A DNA stretch of 60,338 nt from Actinomycetes bacterium (GTDB lineage Bacteria > Actinomycetota > Acidimicrobiia > Acidimicrobiales > RAAP-2), in NCBI GenBank assembly GCA_021831125.1, contig JAKBNI010000002.1, forward strand, positions 1 to 60,338, in the 5' to 3' direction. Positions 10,047 through 20,910 of this stretch are shown here, one piece after another (position 1 is the stretch's first letter; each line of letters starts with the position of its first letter). The position numbers were made by a program, and so were the translations under genes. The notes under the pieces are model-generated. The model ran no database searches. It was not told the DNA's origin and saw only the letters and a list, made by a program, of their open reading frames with translations.

Positions 10047-10658
10047 ATGTTGGACGTAGCCATCCTCGGCCTGCTCATGGACCGCGACCACCACGGCTAC
10101 GAGATCCGCTCCCAGCTGCGCGAGCGCCTCGGGGTCTCGGCGAACGTGTCGTTCGGCTCGATCTACCCGGCCCTGGCCCGCCTCGAGCGCCACGGCCTGG
10201 TCGAGGCCGTCGCCCCGGCCACGCCTCGTGCGACGGCGGTCTCCACCGGGTCGCTCGCGGGCGAGCGCGCGTCGTTGCGCACGCTGCGCACCTCGGCCGG
10301 CCTCGGCCGGCGAGGTCGCAAGGTGTATCGCATCACCGAGCGGGGCCGCCAGGAGTTCCCGGCGCTGCTCGCCGACCCCACCACCGTCGACGACGGCCGC
10401 ACGTTCTCCTTGCGCGTGGCCCTCGCCCGGTACCTCACGCCGGCCCTGCGCGTGCGCCTCCTGGAGCGCCGCCGCCAGGACCTGCTCGAGCGCCTGGCCG
10501 AGGTGCGCCAGGGCGCCGACAACCCCGACCTCGACCCGTACGCGCGCTCGGTGATGAGCCACGCCGCGCACAGTGTCGAGTTGGACCTCGAGTGGATCGA
10601 CGACCTGTTGTCCCTCGAGCGCAGTGACTCAGAGACGTTCGCCCGAGAGGCGAAGTAG
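10047..10658 (+). CDS. PadR family transcriptional regulator
   Basis: MLDVAILGLLMDRDHHGYEIRSQLRERLG...GSIYPALARLERHGLVE, KVYRITERGRQEF. Confidence 0.9.
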   Translation: MLDVAILGLLMDRDHHGYEIRSQLRERLGVSANVSFGSIYPALARLERHGLVEAVAPATPRATAVSTGSLAGERASLRTLRTSAGLGRRGRKVYRITERGRQEFPALLADPTTVDDGRTFSLRVALARYLTPALRVRLLERRRQDLLERLAEVRQGADNPDLDPYARSVMSHAAHSVELDLEWIDDLLSLERSDSETFAREAK

Positions 10659-10670
10659 GAAAGGAGAGCC

Positions 10671-11768
10671 ATGGGCAAGATCCGCGTGGCCATCGCGGGC
10701 GTAGGCAACTGCGCCAGTTCGCTCGTCCAGGGCGTGACGTACTACAAGGACGCCAAGCCCGGCGACCACGTACCGGGCCTCATGCACGTCGTCCTCGGCG
10801 ACTACCACGTGGCGGACCTGGAGTTCGTCGCCGCCTTCGACGTCGACGCCTCCAAGGTCGGCAACGACCTGGGCAAGGCCATCGACGCCGGCCAGAACAA
10901 CACCCTCAAGTTCGCCGAGGTCCCCTCGCTGGGCGTGACGGTCCTGCGCGGCCCGACCCTCGACGGGCTCAACTCGTACTACCGCGCGGCCATCGAGGAG
11001 TCCCCGGCCGAGGCCGTCGACGTGGCCCAGGCGCTGCGCGACGCGCGCGCCGAGGTGCTCGTCTCGTACCTGCCCGTCGGCTCCGAGGAAGCCCAGCGCT
11101 CCTACGCCCAGGCGGCCCTCGACGCCGGCGTGGCCTTCGTGAACGCGATCCCGGTGTTCATCGCCTCGGACCCGGTCTGGGCGAAGAAGTTCACCGACGC
11201 CGGCGTGCCGATCATCGGCGACGACATCAAGAGCCAGGTCGGCGCGACCATCGTGCACCGCGTCCTCAGCCGGCTGTTCGAGGACCGCGGCCTGACCCTC
11301 GACCGCACCTACCAGCTCAACGTCGGGGGCAACATGGACTTCAAGAACATGCTCGACCGCGAGCGCCTCGAGTCGAAGAAGGTCTCCAAGACCCAGGCCG
11401 TCACGAGCCAGCTCGAGCTCAACGACATCGCGGCCGACAACGTCCACATCGGCCCGAGCGACCACGTGCCGTGGCTGCTCGACCGCAAGTGGGCCTACAT
11501 CCGCCTCGAGGGACGCAACTTCGGCGACGCCCCCCTGAACGTCGAGCTGAAGCTCGAGGTCTGGGACTCGCCCAACTCGGCCGGGGTGATCATCGACGCG
11601 GTGCGCTGCGCCAAGCTCGCGCTCGACCGTGGCGTCGGCGGCCCGCTGCTCGGCCCGTCGGCCTACTTCATGAAGTCCCCGCCCGTCCAGTACCACGACG
11701 ACGACGCCCACGACATGGTCGAGGCCTTCGCCGACGGCACCCTCGTGAACCAGGTCTGGCCGGCCTAG
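10671..11768 (+). CDS. ino1: inositol-3-phosphate synthase
   Basis: [72 protein letters not shown]. Confidence 0.95.
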   Translation: MGKIRVAIAGVGNCASSLVQGVTYYKDAKPGDHVPGLMHVVLGDYHVADLEFVAAFDVDASKVGNDLGKAIDAGQNNTLKFAEVPSLGVTVLRGPTLDGLNSYYRAAIEESPAEAVDVAQALRDARAEVLVSYLPVGSEEAQRSYAQAALDAGVAFVNAIPVFIASDPVWAKKFTDAGVPIIGDDIKSQVGATIVHRVLSRLFEDRGLTLDRTYQLNVGGNMDFKNMLDRERLESKKVSKTQAVTSQLELNDIAADNVHIGPSDHVPWLLDRKWAYIRLEGRNFGDAPLNVELKLEVWDSPNSAGVIIDAVRCAKLALDRGVGGPLLGPSAYFMKSPPVQYHDDDAHDMVEAFADGTLVNQVWPA

Positions 11769-11841
11769 CCGCCCCGCCACCGGGTCCACGCCCGGCGCCG
11801 CGGTGCTCGTGCCGGGAGGTCCGGCCCGCCACACTGGGGGG

Positions 11842-12264
11842 ATGACCTTCGCCGACGCACCCCGCTCCGAGGTGGGCACGCGGGCGTGGTTCCGGCGTCG
11901 CGGGCCCTCCTGGGTGCTCCAGGCCGCCTCGGCCGTGGCCGCGCTCGTGGGCCTCGCCCAGGGGGCCCACCGGTGGGCCGGTTTCGCCTGCTGGGTCCTG
12001 CTCGTGCTGGAGGGGGGACTCCTGCTCGCCACCGCGAGCACCCTGTGGCGACTGCGCCACGTGCTCGCCCAGCGCCTGGCGAGCGGCGCCCTCGCGCCGG
12101 CGCGCCCCCTCCGGCGCGCGGTGCGCCTCGAGGGGCTCGTCGTGGGCCTCGTGGCCCTCGTCGTCGGACTCGACGCGACGTACACGTACCGCCCGCGAGC
12201 GGTCGGGCTCGCCCTGGTCTTCTTCGGGGCCCAGCTCCTCTACGACCGGCGCGCGCGCCGCTAG
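11842..12264 (+). CDS. hypothetical membrane protein
   Basis: 140-aa ORF with several hydrophobic segments; stop interlocks with the opposing CCA-transferase stop. Confidence 0.6.
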   Translation: MTFADAPRSEVGTRAWFRRRGPSWVLQAASAVAALVGLAQGAHRWAGFACWVLLVLEGGLLLATASTLWRLRHVLAQRLASGALAPARPLRRAVRLEGLVVGLVALVVGLDATYTYRPRAVGLALVFFGAQLLYDRRARR

Positions 12265-13679
12265 CGCGCCGCCCACCAGGCGCGCAGGCGCTCCTCAGCC
12301 TCGCGCGCGTCGATCTCGCCCTCGTCGAGGCGGATCTCCATGAGAAAGTCGAGCGCCCGTCCGACCTCGGGACCCGGCGCGATGCCGAGCACCTCCATCA
12401 CCCGCACCCCGTCGATCGCCGGGCGCAACGCCGAGAGGTCCTCCTGGGCGCGCAGCTCGACGATCCTCTCCTCGAGCTCGTCCATCCGCCGGGCGAGCTC
12501 GGCGGCCTTGCGGGCGTTGCGCGTCGTGCAGTCGCAGCGGGTCAGCTCGTTCAGGTCCTCGAGCAGGTCTCCGGCGTCGCGCACGTAGCGGCGCACCGCC
12601 TTGTCGCTCCAGCCCAGCTTGTAGGTGTGAAAGCGCATGTGTAGCTCCACCAGCGCGGCGACGCGCTCGACGACCTCCTGGGGGTACTTGAGCGCCACGA
12701 GACGCTTGCGGGTCATCTTGGCGCCGACCACGTCGTGGAACCGGAAGGTGACCCCCTCCTCGGTGATGGACCGGGTCGCCGGCTTGCCCACGTCGTGGAA
12801 GAGCGCGGCCAGACGCAGCACGAGCCGGGGCGAGGCCTTGTCGACCACCGCGTAGGTGTGGCGCAGGACGTCCTTGTGTCGGTGCACCGGGTCCTGCTCG
12901 AGCTCGAGGGCGGGCAGCTCGGGCAGGAACCGCGCGGCGAGCCCGGTGCGCACGACGAAGTCGAGGCCGACCGAGGGCCGGTCCGTCACGAGGAGCAGGT
13001 CGAGCTCCCCGCGCACCCGCTCGGCCGAGACCTTGTCGATCTGCTCGGCCATCGCGCGGGCCGCGGCCTCGACGGCCGGGTCGATGGCGAAGGCGAAGCG
13101 CGCGGCGAAGCGCGCGGCGCGCAGCATCCGCAAGGGGTCGTCGCGGAAGAGCGTCGCGGGGTCGATCGGAGTGCGAACGACGCCGTCGGCCAGGTCCTGG
13201 AAGCCGCCGAAGTAGTCGAAGAGGGTCTGGACCCCGGTCGTCCCCCGGACCAGCGCCACGACGTCGAGGGCCAGTGCGTTGATCGTGAAGTCGCGGCGCG
13301 ACAGGTCGGTCTCGAGCGAGTCGCCCCACTCGACGGCCGGCTTGCGCGAGTGGTCGACGTAGGACTCGGAGCGGAAGGTCGTGACCTCGCAGGCCAGGCC
13401 GTTCGAGGCGAGGATCCCCCCGAGGGTGCCGAAGGCGCGGCCCTGCTCCCAGATCGAGGTGCACAGGGGCCGCATGATCCGCTCGACGTCGTCGGGGCGG
13501 GCCTCGGTCGTGAAGTCGATCTCGCGCTCGCCCGCGCGCTCGGCCCCGAGCAGGGCGTCGCGCACCGCGCCCCCCACGGCGTACAGGGAGAACCCGGCCT
13601 CGTCGAAGGCGACCGCCAGGGGTCGGGCGAGGTCGGCGAGCTCTTGGAGTCGGGTGTCGGCGTCAGCGAGTGAGATCAC
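12261..13679 (-). CDS. CCA tRNA nucleotidyltransferase with HD domain
   Basis: YAVGGAVRDALLG, DFTINALALD, DDPLRMLRAARFAARF, LFHDVGKPATR. Confidence 0.93.
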   Translation of the reverse strand: MISLADADTRLQELADLARPLAVAFDEAGFSLYAVGGAVRDALLGAERAGEREIDFTTEARPDDVERIMRPLCTSIWEQGRAFGTLGGILASNGLACEVTTFRSESYVDHSRKPAVEWGDSLETDLSRRDFTINALALDVVALVRGTTGVQTLFDYFGGFQDLADGVVRTPIDPATLFRDDPLRMLRAARFAARFAFAIDPAVEAAARAMAEQIDKVSAERVRGELDLLLVTDRPSVGLDFVVRTGLAARFLPELPALELEQDPVHRHKDVLRHTYAVVDKASPRLVLRLAALFHDVGKPATRSITEEGVTFRFHDVVGAKMTRKRLVALKYPQEVVERVAALVELHMRFHTYKLGWSDKAVRRYVRDAGDLLEDLNELTRCDCTTRNARKAAELARRMDELEERIVELRAQEDLSALRPAIDGVRVMEVLGIAPGPEVGRALDFLMEIRLDEGEIDAREAEERLRAWWAAR

Positions 13680-13737
13680 GGTCCATCGAGGTTACGACGC
13701 CGGGCGCGACGCACCCGCGACGGTAGCCTGGTTGGGC

Positions 13738-15699
13738 ATGGCCCACCGACCTCGGACCTGGTGGCGGGCGATCGCCGGGGCCGTCGTGGTGGCCCTCGGC
13801 ACGCCCCTCGGCCACGGGGCGATAGCCGGGGCGGCGCCGTCCCCGACGCCCACCCTCCTCCACCAGCAAGAGGTCGTCACCCTGGGCGCCACGGGTGCGG
13901 CGACCCTCGGGCTCACCCTGGGCGCGGCCCCCTCGGCGACCCTGCGGGCCACGCTCTTCCCCGCGCTCATCACCCGCGGGGCCCTCGAGGGGGTGGTGGC
14001 CGGCCACTCCCCCGGCGTGGCCGCGGTCGCCTCGACCCCGGCGATCCCGTTGCGCTGCGCGCGCCACGGCACGGCGAGCCTCCAGGTCACCCTCACCACG
14101 ACCCGCCGGGCGGCCGCGCCGACGTGCGACGGGTCCCGCCCCCGCCTGCGTCTGACGTGCGCCCCGGGCCACTGCGACGGGGTCTACCCCCTGCGCCTCG
14201 TCCTCGACCAGGGCACCACCCACACCGTCTGGTGGTCGCTCGTCACGATCCGGGGGCGCTCGAGCGTGACCCCCCTGTCCGTCGCCCTCGTCGAGACGCT
14301 CACCCGGGCCGACCTGGCCCACCCCCTGCGCACCGCCGACGCCCTGCGCGCGATCGCGCGCGCCGGGGCCACCCCGATCACCCTCGGCGCCGACTACGGA
14401 GCGCTCGGCCCGATCATCCTGGGCAAGGACCGCTCGGCCCCGGGACCGACGGACGTGGCGGCCGCCCTCTCGCGGGCGCTCGCGAGCGGCGAGCACCGGG
14501 CGGTGGACGCCCCGCCCAAGGAGGCCGACTTCGCGGGCCTCGCGGCCCACCACCTCGACACCCAGGTCCTCCAGCAGGTCAACCTGTCCTCGGACCTGCT
14601 GCGAACCCTCACCGGGCGCTACGTCGACGGGCCCGTCCTGCTCTCGGGTCCGATCGCGCCCGCCGGGCTCGTGGCGCTCGCGCGCGCGGGCGATACCCGG
14701 GTCGTGCTCGCCGAGGACGCCCTGGCCGCGGCGCCCTCGGCGACGCTCACCTGGGGCACGCCCTTTCGGGTCGTCGGCGCCGGCGGGGCTCTCGCCCTGG
14801 CGACCGACGGTCCCCTCTCGGCGCTGCTCGAGGGAGGGGCGGCCTCAGCCGGGCTGCGCACCGCCCTCGTCCTGGGGACCCTCGACTTCTTGCACTACGA
14901 GGCCCCCAACGCGCCGGCCCCGCGGGCCGTCGTGCTCTCCGCCCCGCTCTCGGCGACCGCGCCCGCTCTGATCGACGACCTCACCGCGGGCCTCGGCCAC
15001 GACCCCTTCGTGCGCACCACGACCCTCACCCCCCTCTTCGACGCCGGCCTCGTGGGCGCCGACGGCGCCCCGGCGACGCGCGCACTGGCCCCCGTCGCGA
15101 CCTCGACCTGGTCGGGGCGCAACGTCGCCTCGCTGCTCACGGTCATCGGGGAGGTCAACTCCTTCGCCCAGGCGGTGCGCAGCGGCCCCGTGGCCACCGC
15201 TCTGCGGGTGGCGGTCGCCAGCGCCGAGCGGGTCGGCTCCCCGCAGCGGCGCCAGGCCGCGATCGCCCAGGCCCAGGCCGCCCTCGACGCGCAGCTCGGG
15301 CTCGTCACGGTCGACGCGAGCACCATCACCCTCGCCGGGCCGGGCAACGCGCTGCCGGTGACCATCCACTCGAGCGCCGGCTACGACCTCTCGGCGGTGG
15401 TGCACGTCTCGGCCGAGGGCCTGGCCTTCCCCAAGGGCTCGGCGGTGGCGGTCGACCTCAACGCGCCGACGGTCTCGGTCGACGTGCCGACGGCCCGGGC
15501 CACGGCGAGCTCGGTCACCCTCCAGGTCTCACTCACCACGCCCAACGGGCAGCTGGAGCTCGCCCGCAGCGCCGTCCAGGTGAGGATCGCCGGGACCTCC
15601 GTCGTGGGCTACCTGCTCACCGCGCTCTCCCTGCTGGTCCTCGCGTGGTGGTGGTGGCGCACCTCGCGCCGGCGCACCGTGGGCCGGCACGCCCGATGA
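13738..15699 (+). CDS. secreted membrane-anchored protein, DUF6049-like (Rv3909-type, precedes murJ)
   Basis: N-terminal signal peptide, C-terminal TM plus RRR tail; located between the CCA-transferase and murJ as in Mycobacterium. Confidence 0.7.
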   Translation: MAHRPRTWWRAIAGAVVVALGTPLGHGAIAGAAPSPTPTLLHQQEVVTLGATGAATLGLTLGAAPSATLRATLFPALITRGALEGVVAGHSPGVAAVASTPAIPLRCARHGTASLQVTLTTTRRAAAPTCDGSRPRLRLTCAPGHCDGVYPLRLVLDQGTTHTVWWSLVTIRGRSSVTPLSVALVETLTRADLAHPLRTADALRAIARAGATPITLGADYGALGPIILGKDRSAPGPTDVAAALSRALASGEHRAVDAPPKEADFAGLAAHHLDTQVLQQVNLSSDLLRTLTGRYVDGPVLLSGPIAPAGLVALARAGDTRVVLAEDALAAAPSATLTWGTPFRVVGAGGALALATDGPLSALLEGGAASAGLRTALVLGTLDFLHYEAPNAPAPRAVVLSAPLSATAPALIDDLTAGLGHDPFVRTTTLTPLFDAGLVGADGAPATRALAPVATSTWSGRNVASLLTVIGEVNSFAQAVRSGPVATALRVAVASAERVGSPQRRQAAIAQAQAALDAQLGLVTVDASTITLAGPGNALPVTIHSSAGYDLSAVVHVSAEGLAFPKGSAVAVDLNAPTVSVDVPTARATASSVTLQVSLTTPNGQLELARSAVQVRIAGTSVVGYLLTALSLLVLAWWWWRTSRRRTVGRHAR

Positions 15700-17300
15700 G
15701 CGTCGACGCCCGTCACTCCACCCGGGTCGCCTCGATGGCGGCCGGGACGCTCGTCTCGCGCCTGACGGGCCTGGTGCGGGTGTTCGTCCTGGCCTGGGTG
15801 CTCGGCTTCACGCCGATCGCCGACGCCTTCAACCTGGCCAACACCGTGCCCAACATGCTCTTCGACGTCGTGCTCGGGGGCGTCGCCACGGCCACCTTCA
15901 TCCCGGTCTTCGTCGAGACCCTGGCCCGCGACGGCGAGCGCCGGGCCTGGCGGTCGATCTCCTCGATCGTCACCCTGGCCTCGGCGGTCCTCGTCGTGGC
16001 GTCGGCGCTCGCGTGGGTCTTCGCGCCCTGGATCATCCAGGGCTTCACGTTCGTCGCACGCCACTCGAGCTCGCCCGCGGCGGCGACCGACGCCGTGGTC
16101 GCCGCCCAGAGGGCATTGGCGACCACGCTGCTGCGCTGGTTCGTCCCCCAGATCTTCTTCTACGGCCTCATCGGCCTCGCGACGAGCCTGCTCAACGTCC
16201 GTCGGCGCTTCGCGGTCGCCGCGTGGGTGGCGATCGCCAACAACGTGGTCGCGATCGCCGCCCTCGTCTGGTTCCACCTCGTGGACCCCACGCCCGTCCT
16301 CGAGGACCTCTCGGGGAGCCGCGACCTCGCCTGGCTCGGAGCGCTGACGACGGCCGGGGTGGCCGTCCAGTTCCTCCTCCTCGTGCCCTCCCTCGTGCGC
16401 AGCGACCTCTGGCGGATCCGGCTGCGCTTCGACCTGCGCGACCGAGCGGTGCGCACCGTGGCCCGGCTCAGCGGGTGGACCCTCGGCCTGGTCGCGGCGA
16501 ACCAGGCGTCCCTCTACGTGGTGCTGGCCCTGGCTTTCGGGATCGGCGGCGACGGGCCGGTCAGCGCCTACACCTACGGCTGGTCGTTCATGATGATGCC
16601 CTACGCCGTGGTGGTGGTCTCGGTGACCAACTCGCTCGCCCCCCAGCTGGCCGGGCTCGCCACCGAGGGCCGGCCCGAGGCGTTCGCCGAGCGGCTGCGC
16701 TTCGGGCTGCGCCAGTCGCTCGTGATCATCCTGCCCGCGACGGCCGCCCTCATCGTCCTGTCCCAGCCGCTCGCGGCGATCCTGCTCAACCGCGCCGACG
16801 CGCGCGTGCCCCTGCTCGCCGGCACGGCCATCGCGGTGCTCGCGGCCGGCCTGCCGGGGTTCTGCGTCTTCCAGCTGTGCGTGCGCGGGCTCCAGGCGAT
16901 GCAGCGGGCCCGTGAGGTCTTCTTGCTCTACCTCCTCGAGAACGGCGTCGCGGTCGCCTTGTGCGTGGCGCTCGGGCGCCACTCGCTCGCGGGACTCTGC
17001 GCCGCCGTCTCGATCGGCTACACCGTGGCGGCCCTGGCCGCCCTCGGAGCGCTCGCGCTGCACCGGGTCGACATCGTCGCCGCGGTGGGGGGCGTCCACG
17101 TGCGTCGCAGCCTGGTCGCGACCCTCGTGGCCGCCCTCGCGATGGCCGTCGTCTACGCCGGGCCCTCCTGGAGCCACGGGCTCCGTCTCGTCGCCCGCTT
17201 CGGCGCGGCCGGTCTCGCCGGCACGCTCGCCTACCTGCTCGTGGCCTCGCTGGGCGCACGGCGGGCCCGGCGCGCGGCGCGCCCGCGTGCCAGGCTGTAG
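15696..17300 (+). CDS. murJ: lipid II flippase MurJ
   Basis: GTLVSRLTGLVRVFVLAWVLGFTPIADAFNLANTVPNMLFDVVLGGV; multi-TM; ATGA overlap. Confidence 0.92.
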   Translation: MSVDARHSTRVASMAAGTLVSRLTGLVRVFVLAWVLGFTPIADAFNLANTVPNMLFDVVLGGVATATFIPVFVETLARDGERRAWRSISSIVTLASAVLVVASALAWVFAPWIIQGFTFVARHSSSPAAATDAVVAAQRALATTLLRWFVPQIFFYGLIGLATSLLNVRRRFAVAAWVAIANNVVAIAALVWFHLVDPTPVLEDLSGSRDLAWLGALTTAGVAVQFLLLVPSLVRSDLWRIRLRFDLRDRAVRTVARLSGWTLGLVAANQASLYVVLALAFGIGGDGPVSAYTYGWSFMMMPYAVVVVSVTNSLAPQLAGLATEGRPEAFAERLRFGLRQSLVIILPATAALIVLSQPLAAILLNRADARVPLLAGTAIAVLAAGLPGFCVFQLCVRGLQAMQRAREVFLLYLLENGVAVALCVALGRHSLAGLCAAVSIGYTVAALAALGALALHRVDIVAAVGGVHVRRSLVATLVAALAMAVVYAGPSWSHGLRLVARFGAAGLAGTLAYLLVASLGARRARRAARPRARL

Positions 17301-17317
17301 CGACCGAAGAAGGGGAC

Positions 17318-18163
17318 ATGGCCAACGTCAAGGTGGTGACCGACAGCGCGAGCGACCTGCCCGAGGGGCTCGCGCGCGAGTACGGGATCGAGGTCGTGCC
17401 GCTCACGATCCGCTTCGGCGACGAGGAGTTCACCGACCGCGAGGACCTCTCCCCCGAGGAGTTCTGGGCCAAGTGCCGGGTCTCGCCCACCCTGCCCGAA
17501 ACGGCGGCCCCGTCGCCCGGTCGCTTCCAGGACGCGTACCGCCGAGCCCGCGCCGAGGGCCGCGACGGCGTCCTCGTGCTCACCATCTCCTCGGCCCTGT
17601 CGGCCACCCACGCCTCGGCGACGATCGCCGCCGAGGCGACGTCCGGCGAGGTCGCGGTACGCGTCGTCGACACCCGCAACGTCGCCATGGGCCAGGGCCT
17701 CATCGCGATCGAGGTGGCCGAGCGCGCCCGGGCCGGCGCCGGGCTCGACGAGCTCGAGGCCGTCGCCCGCGACGCCATGGCCCGCGCGGGGGTCGTCGCG
17801 ACCCTCGCGACCCTCGACCACCTCATCCGCGGCGGGCGCGTCGGTGGGGCGAAGGCCCTCATCGGTCAGGTCCTGTCGATCAAGCCGCTCGTCGCCCTGC
17901 GCGACGGCGTCGTCGCCGAGGCCGGTCGCGCCCGCACCCGCGCCAAGGCCCTCGCGGCCTGCGCCGAGCGGGCCCGGGCCGCGGCGCCCCTCGCTCGCCT
18001 CGCCCTCATCCAGGGCGGGTGCGACGAGGCCGACGTGGCGGCGATGCGCGCGCTCGTCGCCGACGTCGCGGTCGCCCACCCGGTCCTCGAGGCCGACATC
18101 GGACCGGTCGTGGGGACCCACGCCGGGCCCGGGGTCATCGGCCTCACGTGGCTGCGGGCCTGA
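17318..18163 (+). CDS. DegV family fatty-acid-binding protein
   Basis: [37 protein letters not shown]. Confidence 0.92.
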   Translation: MANVKVVTDSASDLPEGLAREYGIEVVPLTIRFGDEEFTDREDLSPEEFWAKCRVSPTLPETAAPSPGRFQDAYRRARAEGRDGVLVLTISSALSATHASATIAAEATSGEVAVRVVDTRNVAMGQGLIAIEVAERARAGAGLDELEAVARDAMARAGVVATLATLDHLIRGGRVGGAKALIGQVLSIKPLVALRDGVVAEAGRARTRAKALAACAERARAAAPLARLALIQGGCDEADVAAMRALVADVAVAHPVLEADIGPVVGTHAGPGVIGLTWLRA

Positions 18164-18180
18164 CCCACTAGGGTCGGGAC

Positions 18181-18495
18181 GTGGACGACGTCCCCGCGAG
18201 CGAGCCCGACCTCGTCGACCGGGCGCTCGGCGCCCTGGACCACGGCCTCGACGTCGTGCACGACAAGGTGCTGCGTCCGATCATCCTGGCCGGACGGGCC
18301 GTCGCCTACGGGCTGGTCGTCGCCCTCGCCGCGGTGGTGCTCGTCGTGGTCGTCGTCGTGGGCGTGATGCGCCTGCTCGACGTCTATGCTTTCGCGGGCC
18401 GCGACTGGCTGAGCTACGCCGCCGTGGGCGCGCTGTCACTGGCCGCGGGACTGGTGATCTGGCGCCGTCGTCGTCCCGTGCGAGTGAGGAAGTAG
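18181..18495 (+). CDS. small membrane protein, unknown function
   Basis: 104 aa with two TM segments; TAGGGT-N6-GTG leaderless-type start. Confidence 0.6.
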   Translation: MDDVPASEPDLVDRALGALDHGLDVVHDKVLRPIILAGRAVAYGLVVALAAVVLVVVVVVGVMRLLDVYAFAGRDWLSYAAVGALSLAAGLVIWRRRRPVRVRK

Positions 18496-19448
18496 TGCGC
18501 CACACGCGAGTGCTCATCATCGGGTCCGGCCCGGCCGGGCTCACCGCCGCCGTCTACGCCGCCCGAGCCCAGCTCTCCCCCCTGGTGATCGAGGGTGAGC
18601 CGTCCTCCACCTCGGACCAGCCCGGGGGCCAGCTCATGCTCACCACCGACGTCGAGAACTTCCCCGGCTTCCCCGAGGCCGTGTCGGGCCCCGAGCTCAT
18701 GGCCCGCATGCGCGAGCAGGCCCTGCGCTTCGGCGCCGAGCTCCAGGTGAGCCGGGTCCAGCGGCTCGACGTCGCCGCGCGCCCGTTCCGGGCGTGGCTG
18801 AGCGGCGACGGCGAGGCGCCCAGCGTCTCGGCCGACGCCGTGATCCTGGCGACCGGGGCGCGCTCGTTGATGCTCGAGGTGCCCGGCGAGGACCGACTCT
18901 TGAGCCACGGGCTCTCCACGTGCGCCACCTGCGACGGCTTCTTCTTCCGCGGACAGGACATCGCGGTCGTGGGCGGGGGCGACTCGGCGCTCGAGGAGGC
19001 CCTCTTCCTCACCCGCTTCGCGAGCTCGGTCACCGTCGTGCACCGACGCCACGAGCTGCGCGCCAGCAAGATCATGCAGCAGCGGGCGTTCGACCACGAG
19101 AAGATCCGCTTCGCGTGGAACACCGTGGTGACCGAGGTGCTCGGCGACGAGCGGGTCGAGGGCCTCGCCGTGCGCGACGCCGTGACCGGCGCCGAGGACC
19201 GCCTCGGGGTGACCGGGGTCTTCGTCGCCATCGGTCACGTGCCCAACGTCACCCTGGTCGAGGGCTCGGTCGAGCTGGCCGAGGGCGGCTACGTGCGCAC
19301 CGGGCCGGGCTCTCTCACGAGCGTCGAGGGCCTCTTCGCCGCCGGTGACGTCCAGGACCACGTCTACCGCCAGGCGATCACCTCGGCCGGCTCGGGCTGT
19401 GTCGCGGCGATCGACGCCGAGCGGTGGCTCGAGGCGCAGGGGCTCTAG
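18495..19448 (+). CDS. trxB: thioredoxin-disulfide reductase
   Basis: [60 protein letters not shown] start overlaps the upstream TAG. Confidence 0.96.
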   Translation: MRHTRVLIIGSGPAGLTAAVYAARAQLSPLVIEGEPSSTSDQPGGQLMLTTDVENFPGFPEAVSGPELMARMREQALRFGAELQVSRVQRLDVAARPFRAWLSGDGEAPSVSADAVILATGARSLMLEVPGEDRLLSHGLSTCATCDGFFFRGQDIAVVGGGDSALEEALFLTRFASSVTVVHRRHELRASKIMQQRAFDHEKIRFAWNTVVTEVLGDERVEGLAVRDAVTGAEDRLGVTGVFVAIGHVPNVTLVEGSVELAEGGYVRTGPGSLTSVEGLFAAGDVQDHVYRQAITSAGSGCVAAIDAERWLEAQGL

Positions 19449-19500
19449 GCCCACTCGCTAGTCTGGCCACCGGCGCCGTCGCGGCGTCGAGGAGGTTGCC

Positions 19501-19836
19501 ATGAGCGGAACGATCACCACCCTGAGCGACGCCACCTTCGACGAGGTCGTCGGCGGCTCGGACAAGCCGATGCTGGTCGACTTCTGGGCGGAGTGGTGCG
19601 GCCCGTGCAAGCTGATCGCCCCCATCCTCGAGGAGCTGGCCGTCGAGCACGCCGAGTCCTTCGCGATCGGCAAGCTCGACGTCGACCACAACGTCCGGAC
19701 GGCCACCAAGTTCTCGGTGATGAGCATCCCCACCCTGCTGGTCTTCAAGGACGGCCAGGTCGTGGGCCGTCTGGTGGGCGCGCGCCCCAAGGGCGCGCTG
19801 CTCCAGGAGATCACCTCGATCCTCTCCGCGGCCTGA
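19501..19836 (+). CDS. trxA: thioredoxin
   Basis: [24 protein letters not shown]. Confidence 0.96.
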   Translation: MSGTITTLSDATFDEVVGGSDKPMLVDFWAEWCGPCKLIAPILEELAVEHAESFAIGKLDVDHNVRTATKFSVMSIPTLLVFKDGQVVGRLVGARPKGALLQEITSILSAA

Positions 19837-20783
19837 GCGGGACCGACCTCCGCCCGGGGGCCACGGGTGAGGCCGTGGCCGAGCTCCACCGGCGTCTCGG
19901 CGTCCTCGGACTCGTGCGCACCGAGGGGCCGCCCGACCTCTACGACGACCAGACGGTCGCCCTGGTCGAGGCGTTCCAGCGCACCCGGGGGCTCGCGCTC
20001 ACCGGGGTGTTCGACGAGCTCACCGCGGCGCGCCTCGCCGAGGCCCGGTGGCGCCTCGGCGAACGCCTGCTCTATCTCGCCCAGCCCCACCAGCGCGGCG
20101 ACGACGTGGCCGCCCTCCAGGTGGCCCTGGCCCAGCTCGGCTTCAACCCCGGGCGCATCGACGGCATCTTCGGACCCCTCGCCCACGAGGCCCTCTCGGA
20201 GTTCCAGCGCAACTGCGGACTCGAGGCCACCGGGGTCCTGACCCTCGCCACGTACCGCGAGCTCGTGCGCCTGCGATCCCCCGGGCCGGCCCGCAGCCTC
20301 GTCACCGAGGCCTGGACCCGCGCCGGCCTCGACGTCCCCCACCAGGTGTCGGTCCTGGTCTGCGGGGTCGGTCCCCTGGCCGAGGCCCTCGCCGATTCCT
20401 GGGCCGGCACGACGGGCGTCCACACCCGCCTCGGGGTGCGAGCCGAGGCCGCGGTCGAGGCCGCCAACGACCTCGACGTGGCCCTCGTGCTCTCGATCGT
20501 GCCCAGCGCCGGGGTTCGGGGGGTCCGTCTCCACTACTGGGCCGGCCCCACCTCCCACAGCCGTGCCGGCGAGACGGTGGCGTCCTCCCTGGCCAGCGCC
20601 CTCTCGACCATCGACGGCGGCCCGCGGATCGAGGTGACGGGCCTCGCGCTGCCGATCCTCGCCGGCACCCGCATGACGACCCTGCACGTCGAGCACGGCG
20701 CGCTCGACGCCGGGATCGTTCACCGAGTCGTCACGGCACTGCGCACGGCGACGACCCACCTTTTCCACAGCGAGGGCGCCTAG
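19833..20783 (+). CDS. CwlM-like protein: two peptidoglycan-binding (PG_binding_1) repeats plus amidase_3-like domain
   Basis: [21 protein letters not shown]...[17 protein letters not shown], then [42 protein letters not shown]; neighbours trxA and parB as in Rv3915. Start codon uncertain (CTG 19833). Confidence 0.78.
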   Translation: MSGTDLRPGATGEAVAELHRRLGVLGLVRTEGPPDLYDDQTVALVEAFQRTRGLALTGVFDELTAARLAEARWRLGERLLYLAQPHQRGDDVAALQVALAQLGFNPGRIDGIFGPLAHEALSEFQRNCGLEATGVLTLATYRELVRLRSPGPARSLVTEAWTRAGLDVPHQVSVLVCGVGPLAEALADSWAGTTGVHTRLGVRAEAAVEAANDLDVALVLSIVPSAGVRGVRLHYWAGPTSHSRAGETVASSLASALSTIDGGPRIEVTGLALPILAGTRMTTLHVEHGALDAGIVHRVVTALRTATTHLFHSEGA

Positions 20784-20877
20784 GTCGGTCGCGCGAGCGT
20801 CCCCCATCCCTTGACTGGCGCTGAATTCGGCCCCTGACGGGCGATAACCCACAACTTCATCCACAAGTTGGGGAAAA

Positions 20878-20909
20878 CTTCAACGTGAGGGTTAACCTCA
20901 GGGTTGAAG
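20878..20909 (-). terminator. intrinsic terminator between convergent cwlM-like gene and parB
   Basis: CTTCAAC/GTTGAAG outer arms and TGAGG/CCTCA inner arms around GTTAA; minus strand continues TTTTCCCC. Confidence 0.6.
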
Positions 20910-20910
20910 G

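Noticed and set aside
13080-13125. Tandem repeat GCGCGGCGAAGC
   Set aside because: Lies in frame in the conserved RAARFAARFAF segment of the CCA-transferase; explained by coding.
13761-17300. 1179-aa plus-strand ORF
   Set aside because: Fusion of a spurious frame over the DUF6049-like gene with real MurJ, which starts at 15696.
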